Shown one piece after another: positions 25,098 to 32,357 of a stretch of DNA of 64,000 bases. The first letter of the stretch is position 1. Each line of letters opens with the position of its first letter. The DNA lies in NCBI GenBank assembly GCA_040768665.1, contig JAXGMN010000016.1, positions 124,001 to 188,000 of the forward strand, given 5' to 3'. Below the pieces are notes generated by a model, which saw nothing but the letters and a program-made list of their open reading frames with translations, was not told the DNA's origin and made no database searches. A program made the translations under genes and the position numbers. The stretch is from JABWBD01 sp040768665. Its GTDB lineage: Bacteria > Planctomycetota > Planctomycetia > Pirellulales > Thermoguttaceae.

Positions 25098-26663
25098 ATG
25101 AGCACGACGCCGTTGACCTACAATTCGGACTGTGTCGGGAGGCTTGATCAGATCGAAAACCATTTTCTCCAGGTGCTAGTTGATCGGTTCACGATGCGCC
25201 GGCTACCATGCGGTATCAATCTGCGGGTTGAATTCGACGGCTCCGCATATGCGATCTGGAATTCCAGCGGCAAGTCATGGCTGCGCGAGAACGCTGCGAG
25301 GCAAAGAGCGAGGGTGGAAAATCATCAGCGTGTACTCGAGGATTTTTTCTCGGGTAAGGGTCCAGATTCCTACAGTTACACTGATGCGAACCTTCCATTT
25401 CGGTTTGTAAGCGGTGGTGCTTTGCCGGTCGTTCGCATTGACAACGAGAACTATTATGCCCTGATCTACCGGGAATGTGAGCCGATCGGCTGGAATCTCA
25501 CCAATGGGGGCAGTGACAACCGCCAGGAAATGTTGAATCCGTTCATCACAGTGGAACGCGAGTTGCGGGAGGAACTCATCATCGCGCATTTCGGTCGCAG
25601 ACAACGTTTTGTATTCGACATGGAATCGGACAATCCGGAGGATATGCCGGAGCATGTCGTCGCGCGCCACTTGTGGTCCGAGCGCTTACATCTTCCGGCG
25701 TCGCTTGACTCCTTTGATGCCGTTCCGACGCCCATTAAGTGGATCGATGGTCCCGATTCCTTGGATATCCGCATCGGGAGTAACCAACGGACGGTCAACG
25801 GCTGCTTCCTCAATATCAACGCGACCGACGGCGGAATCGAGATTGATCGGATCGTCAAGATTCGCGTCGAAGATGCGGCGTTTCTTGACGGCGAGATACT
25901 CAACGGAGGGTTGGTCGGCAGCGTAGTCGGGCTGTTCGAGGTTTCGCGCATGCGCAGGGAGCTGGAAAACAAGTCGGCAGACGACAGGCCGATGCGGGAG
26001 TTTATTCCCGATACCTACTTCTTCAACGGGCTTCCTCACGCAGGCAACGGCACTCTACTGAAAACACTCAGCGAGGAGTATCTGCCGCACGTGTGCAAGC
26101 TCGTCGGGTCCCAAGAACGGCGGCTCACATGGGAAGCAGAGCCCTGCAAGTTCGATCTATGCCCCGCGACACGCAGTATCCTTACGCGTGCCGTGAATTG
26201 GATTAAGGACGAGCAGCCGCCCGATACCTCTGCACGCGATTCTGCTCACGACATTTTCATTTCGTTCCCAAGTGAAGACGTGGCGCTAGCTGACTGCGTT
26301 TATCATTTTCTCTCCAGCAATACGTCCAAGAGCGTCTACTTTAGCACCCGAGATATGCGCCCTTCGTTCGCCAATGAGATCGATCGCGCGATTGAATCGG
26401 CCACGCTGCTTATTGCTGTTTCGACACGCCCCGAATATCTCCGGAAACCGTGGCTGGAGTACGAGTACAACTCATTCAACGTATTGAAGCTCAGCAACAG
26501 AAAGCCGAAACATGCGGGGTTCATTTCCTATGTGGCAGGGTTTGATCCAAAGTTTCTACCGCTTCCGCTTCTCGTCCACAAGGCGATTGAGCACGATGCG
26601 GTTCAACCAAGCAAATCACTCCAGGAGATCCTCGATGTGGTCAATTGCGACGTGCCCCGGTAG
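25098..26663 (+). CDS. Nudix-like plus TIR domain fusion protein (candidate immune effector)
   Basis: 521 aa from the ATG at 25098 (in-frame alternatives at 25029 and 25068 add up to 23 residues; none has a strong ribosome site). Residues about 100-260 resemble a Nudix fold: strands VVRIDNENYYALIY, then a Nudix-box-like segment, GGSDNRQE (137-144) and RELREEL (154-160), with a spacing two residues longer than canonical. Residues about 384-515 are a TIR domain: HDIFISFPSEDVALAD, a VYFSTRDMRP loop, FANEIDRAIESATLLIAVS, and W452-L-E-Y-E456, matching the WxxxE motif that holds the catalytic Glu of TIR NADases. No signal peptide or membrane segment. Base composition looks less GC-rich than its surroundings. 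Flanked by integrase tails on both sides. Proposed role (inference): NAD(P)-nucleotide-dependent defence or signalling. Confidence 0.75.
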   Translation: MSTTPLTYNSDCVGRLDQIENHFLQVLVDRFTMRRLPCGINLRVEFDGSAYAIWNSSGKSWLRENAARQRARVENHQRVLEDFFSGKGPDSYSYTDANLPFRFVSGGALPVVRIDNENYYALIYRECEPIGWNLTNGGSDNRQEMLNPFITVERELREELIIAHFGRRQRFVFDMESDNPEDMPEHVVARHLWSERLHLPASLDSFDAVPTPIKWIDGPDSLDIRIGSNQRTVNGCFLNINATDGGIEIDRIVKIRVEDAAFLDGEILNGGLVGSVVGLFEVSRMRRELENKSADDRPMREFIPDTYFFNGLPHAGNGTLLKTLSEEYLPHVCKLVGSQERRLTWEAEPCKFDLCPATRSILTRAVNWIKDEQPPDTSARDSAHDIFISFPSEDVALADCVYHFLSSNTSKSVYFSTRDMRPSFANEIDRAIESATLLIAVSTRPEYLRKPWLEYEYNSFNVLKLSNRKPKHAGFISYVAGFDPKFLPLPLLVHKAIEHDAVQPSKSLQEILDVVNCDVPR

Positions 26664-26877
26664 CGTGTTTGCCAAGCCGGGAGAGCTGGGAATCGTGGTC
26701 CGTTGCGTGCTGGCCGACGAAGCGAGCCACCATCCCTGGAACCTCGATATCCAGGTTGGACGTACTGCGGCGTTGGCGCCACTTGGCCGGGATACCGCAT
26801 CACCGGTTGCGCGGTCGGCGGCGGCAGAGTCTGTGGTGCGATCGGACTGGCTGAAGGCGTCTGGAGGACCGGCTGCC

Positions 26878-27048
26878 GGCATCCGGCCCAAAATGGCTCA
26901 GACGCTGGCCAGGCACAGCGATATTCGGTTGACACTGGGCCTGTACACGCACGTCGAGCTGCACGATCAGACGGCGGCGATCGAGTCGCTGCCGGGGCCG
27001 CCGAGCAAAAAGGAAGATGGTGGGGAGGGGCGTCGGTTGACGGGGTGA
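26878..27048 (+). pseudogene. Tyrosine recombinase (integrase), C-terminal fragment 2
   Basis: 171 bases, same length and no gaps relative to 24504-24674, encoding GIRPKMAQTLARHSDIRLT ... GLYTHVELHDQ and the same KKE-rich end with RRLTG and a stop. About 17 base differences by eye, mostly at third codon positions, so both tails probably diverged while under selection rather than by a very recent copy. The sequence left of 26878 is unrelated to integrase. Remnant only. Confidence 0.8.
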
Positions 27049-27175
27049 TGCGGTCGCAGCGTCAAGTCTGGCCGGATCATCTGGCATCGGCGGGATACTG
27101 GACGGTGGCTGCCGATTCTGCTAACGTAGTGGTGTTGCTGGACCCAGCCGGAGTGTCACTCGCCGAAGTGCCATT

Positions 27176-27271
27176 GTGGCGATCTCCCTCGACCAATTCG
27201 TGAGTCAGCTTGCCGACAGCAGCCTGATGTCCGCCGACGAGGCCGCTGCGATCTTCGCCTTCTCTACCGGT
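27176..27271 (+). pseudogene. Orphan N-terminal fragment of a planctomycete Ser/Thr kinase
   Basis: From a GTG at 27176 the frame reads MAISLDQFVSQLADSSLMSA then DEAAAIFAF, closely like the leader that precedes kinase domains in this phylum (compare MGVTVKQLIDRLTLSRLIS in the 23.7 kb kinase). After about 31 codons the resemblance stops and no kinase follows; the sequence runs into the end of the convergent beta-lactamase-like gene. A truncated remnant, consistent with deletion in this scarred region. Confidence 0.5.
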
Positions 27272-27293
27272 GCCACTTCCGATCTGATGTCAA

Positions 27294-28784
27294 TTATCGT
27301 GCTTGTACCAGCTCTGGCAAAGCCTCGGATAGGGAACGGATCGCAGCAAGGTCTCGCGAGTTCCCTGTTTCATAGTCGTTCCAGACAGAGGAAAGCTTGA
27401 TAATGACGTTACGACGTACAGGATCGATGAGGCAGTGCTGACCATAGCCGCCGCCGGCATATAGCGTAGGGATTCCCACCTGATCTATCGGTGGAATGAA
27501 CATATAGCTGCGATAGCCGGCGCCAGGGACGAGGTAATCACCCCAAAGAATGCTTTTCTCATTAGCCTTTTCGCGTTGAGGATTTTTCAATAAGTCTTCG
27601 ACAAATTCAGCAGGGACAATCTGAACACTGCCGACTCGGCCATTATCGAGAATCATCTGTGCCGAACGGGCCAGGTCGCGCGCAGTAACAGCAAGACCCC
27701 CGTTAGGTGCTGTTGTACCTAGTCCATCGTGCTGCAATAACGCATTATCCTCAACGCCTAATCTACTCCACAGCTTTTGGCTTAGGTGTTCGATGGCACG
27801 CGTGTTGTTTGTTGCCCGCTCGAAAATAAGTTGAAAGGCCCCTGTCGTGGGGCACGCGTAGTTGATAACAGTACCGTGTTCGTAAGCCTTCTTCTTCAAA
27901 GTCAATATTGCATCGTATATCCCAGTACCTACTTCGTGTTCCAGTTTTCGGACAAATCCTGCCGCTCGCATATACCGCGCGCTTTCGTGCGCCGCTTGGC
28001 GATATTCTTCTGTGCCGACGATCCATTGCTTGTCTTCTGTCCAAATCTTGTCCTCTTTTTCGTCCTTTAAAGGTTCGGGCATATACCGGTACTCGACACC
28101 CGCCTGCATATCGAGGATTTGACGAACCGTTGCGTCACCATATGCGGTATCCGACAGTTCGCTGACATAGTATGAGGCGGTCCTGTTAGGGTCTATCGTT
28201 CCATCGTAAAGCTCGTTCGCAGCAGCAGTCGCCAGGAATGGTTTGATTATCGAATAAGCCTGATGACGGGTATGAGGACCCATTTCGCCAAAATATACTT
28301 CGAGCGCAATATGGCCATCGTGTACTGCTAGAAGAGCATCCGTCTTGCTGTGGGTGAGCCAGTGGAGAGCTGAAACAACTCCTCCTTTGCCCCATGAGAC
28401 CTTCGTTTGATTAAATCGGTCAATGTCAATCATCCGTCGGGGTAAGGTCCGAACGGGCGTATCCCGCTTCGAGAGCTCTAGCGTGGCGAAGACAACATCG
28501 CCATTCAAATTACTCCAGCGAAACTTCTCCGGTGTGGAGAAATAGTTGTCAATAGTCACCCGTTGATCGTTTGGTATGGGGATCCCTTTCATCGCAACGG
28601 ATGAACTCGGGTGGTAACAGATGCCTTCTTCACTCTGCACAGCGGTCGCCCTGACTAGTTCCGGCTTTTTCGGCACAGTTGGCACCTTCGCTTTATCATC
28701 CGCCGAAATGGCACATCCCGACAGGATAGCCAGACCGGCAGAAGCGTTGAGGAAGGCGCGTCGATCGATTTCCGGATGTGTCAT
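27294..28784 (-). CDS. Beta-lactamase-family serine hydrolase, probable lipoprotein
   Basis: 496 aa from the ATG at 28784, which is preceded by GAGAGGA; the ORF is open for 77 more codons upstream but these overlap the kinase gene. The N-terminus has twin Arg (DRRAFLNASAG) and a lipobox L-S-G-C24, suggesting Tat export and lipid anchoring. The serine hydrolase (class C/S12-like) core shows S178-I-I-K181 (SxxK) and Tyr309 in INYACPTTG in place of the usual Y-x-N, and a late GGGYGQH. Family members act as esterases, D-amino peptidases or penicillin-binding enzymes; resistance is not implied. It starts 13 bases after the upstream WD40 kinase stop, so it is likely in that operon. Confidence 0.85.
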   Translation of the reverse strand: MTHPEIDRRAFLNASAGLAILSGCAISADDKAKVPTVPKKPELVRATAVQSEEGICYHPSSSVAMKGIPIPNDQRVTIDNYFSTPEKFRWSNLNGDVVFATLELSKRDTPVRTLPRRMIDIDRFNQTKVSWGKGGVVSALHWLTHSKTDALLAVHDGHIALEVYFGEMGPHTRHQAYSIIKPFLATAAANELYDGTIDPNRTASYYVSELSDTAYGDATVRQILDMQAGVEYRYMPEPLKDEKEDKIWTEDKQWIVGTEEYRQAAHESARYMRAAGFVRKLEHEVGTGIYDAILTLKKKAYEHGTVINYACPTTGAFQLIFERATNNTRAIEHLSQKLWSRLGVEDNALLQHDGLGTTAPNGGLAVTARDLARSAQMILDNGRVGSVQIVPAEFVEDLLKNPQREKANEKSILWGDYLVPGAGYRSYMFIPPIDQVGIPTLYAGGGYGQHCLIDPVRRNVIIKLSSVWNDYETGNSRDLAAIRSLSEALPELVQAR

Positions 28785-28797
28785 GTTCCTCTCCCGT

Positions 28798-31700
28798 TCA
28801 GTCTGGAAAACCATTTGTCGAACACTCTCTGATGTCACGTGATGGAGGTCGAGTTTCAAGGTTGTGTTCAGGAAGTATGCCACAATGAGGACGTCGCCCC
28901 CTTTTTTTATCGTGTGTGCCCGTCTGGGCGTGGCGCCACCAATCGGCGGCCTCGAGCTCTTTCTCACTTGCGGCTCGCCACAAGCGCGCGGTTCCGTCCT
29001 CGCTGCACGATACAAGTGTTCTTTCGCCCTTAAGAAAACCGATGCCAGTCACATCATTGCCGTGGCCTTTCAAAGTAAAACGCGGTTGGCGAGTGGCAAC
29101 GTCCCATATTCGTATTATCTTCCCTCCGGCTGAGAGAAGTGTCTTCCCATCTGCCGAGAAAGCCACTTTGAAGACCCAGTCGAAATGCACCTGGAACGCC
29201 GCAAGCTCAGTCCCGGATGGCCAGTGCCACAATATGACCTGATCGCTCCGCCCGGCAGACGCGAGTGTTTCGCCGTCGGGTGAAAACGCGACACTCATTG
29301 CGATATCGCGATGTCCACGCAGGACGTTGACCGTGTTTCTGGTTTGCACGTCCCAGAGTTGGATCGTATTTCCGACTGCCGCAGCCAGAACGTCTCCATT
29401 GGCCCCGAAGGCGAGCGCCCTGACGGGCTCCTGTGTCTTAAAGGAGGCGACTTTTTCACCATCGTCTACGCGCCATATGCCAACCTCACCGTCGCTGACG
29501 CCTGAAGCCAATCGCCTCCCATCCGGAGCAAAGGCGAGCGACAACACTTCGGAATCATGTGCCTTGATCAAACGCCCTTTTTCGCCTGTATCCGAGTTCC
29601 ACAACTGCACTGCACCACTACTGTCTCCACAAGCAAGAATTCCGCGACTCGACGCCGAGAGACAACTGAGCGGACGGCTCGCGGTGAAGTAAGTCGCGTT
29701 TGTTTTGCCGCTGTTGGTATCCCAGTACTGCAGACTCTGGGCGCGGGGAAGAAGGAAGAACGCGCGGTCGTGGTTGATGACCAGGTGATTCCATCCAGAC
29801 GAAACCGGGATCGTCTCTGTTGTCTCGCGCCTAGTCACTTCCCACAACATGACCTTGGCGTCACCGCCGCTTGCCAAGATCATGCCGCTAGGCGAGAAAG
29901 CCACGTCCATGACAATGGAGGAGTGCCCGGGAAGCGTGTCCCGTAACTGATTGGTGGTCACGTCCCAGATTCTGACTGTGCCGTCACCGCTGCTCGATGC
30001 CAGCATCGATCCGTCCGGAGAGAAAGCGACGGCACGCACATTATGGCTGTGTCCGTCCAACGTTACTATATGTTTCCCGGTGCGAGAATCCCACAGCATG
30101 ATTTTTCCATCGTAGCCACCCGAGGCCACGAGCTTGTCTCGTGGCGAGAAGGTCACAGAGGAAACGCTCCCGGTGTGGCCCACGCAAGCTGCAAGCGATG
30201 TGCCCGTGGTTGGATCCCAAAGCACGACGGAGTTATCGGCGCCCCCAGAGGCCAGACAGCGTCCATCCGGCGAAAACGCTACGCACATGGCGGGATTTGG
30301 GTCACCCTCAAGCACGCGAACTCGCCTTAGACTCTCCAGGTCCCAGATCACGGCAGAATTACCGGTATCAATTGAAGCCAGGGTCTTGCCGTCGGGAGCA
30401 AAAGCAACGTCGGTGACGAGGTTCTCGTGCCCTTTGAGATCTACCGCTTTCTTCGTGGTCCGATTCCATAGTGCGATTACTTTGTTTTCCACTGGGTAGG
30501 CAATTGTTTGCCCGTCCGGAGAGAATCTCACGTATGTCTTCCCGACCCAATCCGGCGTGACCGTTTCAAGCGATAACGCGAATTCAAGCGTGTCGGCATC
30601 ATAGATTCTTAGTTCCTCGTCACCTCGGACAGCCAACACTCTCCCATCGGGCGAGAAAGCGAGGGACTTGACGTATCCCGGAAAATCGATTCGGCGGGCG
30701 TTTTGACACCGATCACAAAGCTTCCACAAGTAATACCACTCAAAACCACGTAGATCGTCTCCGCCTGGAGCTGGGGTATGTCGCAAAAGGATTTTGACGA
30801 CCCGAGATACGTTTGCCTCCTCCCAGGCTTGCTGAGCCGCATTCATGTCAGCAACGTACAGCAACTGTCTACTCCTCTTTGCTTCTTGTCGAGCCAGCGC
30901 GGTCGCCTCCCGTGCCTTGCCTTCTTCGATTTCCGCGTGTGTCCTCGCAGTTTTCGCACCCTCCAGAGCAACCCGCCTCTTCTCAGCTTCCCGTGACCTT
31001 GAGATGAATCCTATTGTCGTTCCGACCAACCCCAACACCAAGCTCAACGCAACGGCCGCTGCGGCCCCGACCACAAGTTTGTTTCGCCCGACGAACTTTC
31101 GCACCCGATACGTTGCAGATGGTGGACAGGCTTCGACGGGCTCGTGGACCAGATATCGCTTGACGTCAGCAGCCAGCTCAGCGGCGGTATAGTAACGACG
31201 TTCTCGTTCCTTTTCGAGCGACTTCATTACGACCCAGTCGAGCTCCCCTCGGATGAGTTGTTGGAGTCGAGTCGGTGAGCATGCGCGGTGTTTGGCAAGA
31301 ACGGTGAGCCTTTCGCCGGAGGCGCTGAGTCGTACGCTCGGTCGGGGCGGCTCTTCTTCGCGGATGATTCGCCGGATTTCGTCGTAGGCTGCCTTGCCCA
31401 GTCGCTGCTTGTCGAAAGGAGTCGAGCCGGTGAGTAGTTCGTACAAGAGCACACCCAAGGCGTAGATGTCCGTCCGCGTGTCGACATCCAGACCGCTCAT
31501 TTCGGCCTGCTCCGGACTCATGTAAAGTGGCGTGCCGATCATCTGACCGTAACGCGTGAAAAGGGTTCTTTCGGTGAGTTGCTGGCTAATGGCCTTCGAG
31601 ACACCGAAGTCGATTACTTTCGGGACTGGCCGGCCGTCATGAAGAGTGACCATGATATTGGCCGGTTTGATGTCGCGGTGAATGATACCCTTTTGGTGCG

Positions 31701-32286
31701 CGTGCTGAACGGCGTGGCAGACATCGATGAAAAGCGCGAGCCGATCTTCGGTGGAGATCTCGTTCCTATCGCAGTACTCAGTGATGGGGACGCCCTTTAC
31801 GAGTTCCATGACGAAAAAGGGGCGGCCGGACTCCGTTTCGCCCGCGTCCAGTACGTGTGCCACGTTGGGGTGGTCCATTAGCGCTAGAGCTTGGCGCTCG
31901 GCCTCGAACCTTGCCACGACAGCACGTGTGTCCATTCCCGGCTTGATGATCTTCAGGGCGACCTTGCGTCGGACCGGGCGGACCTGCTCGGCCATGTAGA
32001 CGACCCCGAAGCCGCCTTCACCAATCTTCTGCAGCAGCTTGTAGCGGCCGATCTGGTGACCGGGGCCCTCGCTAATTCGGGGCTGGTCGATGGTGGGTGC
32101 CGGTTCCGGCGACGACCTAAGAAAGTCCTGTTCCTGCTCGTGAACTGCAAGCAGGGCCTCCACCCGCTCGCGTAGAGCTTGGTCACCGACGCAGATTTGG
32201 TCGAGGTACGCTGATCGCGCATCGCGAGTAGGGATTGCGCGCGCCACATGGAAAATGGCCTCTTCGTCAAGCTGCCGGCTCGCCAT
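28798..32286 (-). CDS. Hanks-type Ser/Thr kinase with WD40 repeats
   Basis: 1,162 aa. Residues 1-75 form the DEEAIFHVARAI leader region; 79-360 are a full kinase domain: glycine loop GEGGFGVVY (89-97), Lys112, HRDIKPAN with D205, DFG (226-228) and GTPLYMSPEQ. One membrane segment follows (VVGAAAAVALSLVLGLVGTTIG, in part, about 397-418), then a coiled Glu/Arg-rich linker and, from about 535 to 1,110, roughly a dozen WD40 repeats (VAFSPDGRCLASGG ... DNSVVLWD types). The sensor propeller would be outside, the kinase inside. The last 50 residues after LWRAASEKELEAADWWR are basic and unlike a WD40 end, possibly a shifted or extended tail. A conserved upstream element lies at 32322-32345. Confidence 0.92.
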   Translation of the reverse strand: MASRQLDEEAIFHVARAIPTRDARSAYLDQICVGDQALRERVEALLAVHEQEQDFLRSSPEPAPTIDQPRISEGPGHQIGRYKLLQKIGEGGFGVVYMAEQVRPVRRKVALKIIKPGMDTRAVVARFEAERQALALMDHPNVAHVLDAGETESGRPFFVMELVKGVPITEYCDRNEISTEDRLALFIDVCHAVQHAHQKGIIHRDIKPANIMVTLHDGRPVPKVIDFGVSKAISQQLTERTLFTRYGQMIGTPLYMSPEQAEMSGLDVDTRTDIYALGVLLYELLTGSTPFDKQRLGKAAYDEIRRIIREEEPPRPSVRLSASGERLTVLAKHRACSPTRLQQLIRGELDWVVMKSLEKERERRYYTAAELAADVKRYLVHEPVEACPPSATYRVRKFVGRNKLVVGAAAAVALSLVLGLVGTTIGFISRSREAEKRRVALEGAKTARTHAEIEEGKAREATALARQEAKRSRQLLYVADMNAAQQAWEEANVSRVVKILLRHTPAPGGDDLRGFEWYYLWKLCDRCQNARRIDFPGYVKSLAFSPDGRVLAVRGDEELRIYDADTLEFALSLETVTPDWVGKTYVRFSPDGQTIAYPVENKVIALWNRTTKKAVDLKGHENLVTDVAFAPDGKTLASIDTGNSAVIWDLESLRRVRVLEGDPNPAMCVAFSPDGRCLASGGADNSVVLWDPTTGTSLAACVGHTGSVSSVTFSPRDKLVASGGYDGKIMLWDSRTGKHIVTLDGHSHNVRAVAFSPDGSMLASSSGDGTVRIWDVTTNQLRDTLPGHSSIVMDVAFSPSGMILASGGDAKVMLWEVTRRETTETIPVSSGWNHLVINHDRAFFLLPRAQSLQYWDTNSGKTNATYFTASRPLSCLSASSRGILACGDSSGAVQLWNSDTGEKGRLIKAHDSEVLSLAFAPDGRRLASGVSDGEVGIWRVDDGEKVASFKTQEPVRALAFGANGDVLAAAVGNTIQLWDVQTRNTVNVLRGHRDIAMSVAFSPDGETLASAGRSDQVILWHWPSGTELAAFQVHFDWVFKVAFSADGKTLLSAGGKIIRIWDVATRQPRFTLKGHGNDVTGIGFLKGERTLVSCSEDGTARLWRAASEKELEAADWWRHAQTGTHDKKRGRRPHCGILPEHNLETRPPSRDIRECSTNGFPD

Positions 32287-32321
32287 AGCAACGCCTCCCA
32301 GAAGTTCGCTGGAATCGTGTT

Positions 32322-32345
32322 CTCCGTCTTACTATGCGAAATCCA
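32322..32345 (-). promoter_or_regulatory. Conserved element upstream of kinase gene (copy 1)
   Basis: Read on the minus strand it is TGGATTTCGC, then ten bases (ATAGTAAGAC), then GGAG, ending 35 bases before the kinase ATG. All 24 bases are identical to 35117-35140 before the next kinase; the third kinase has the same GATTTCGC-N10-GGAG frame. Position and spacing fit a promoter or operator, perhaps for the neighbouring ECF-like sigma factors (inference). Confidence 0.5.
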
Positions 32346-32357
32346 CGGCAGGAACCC

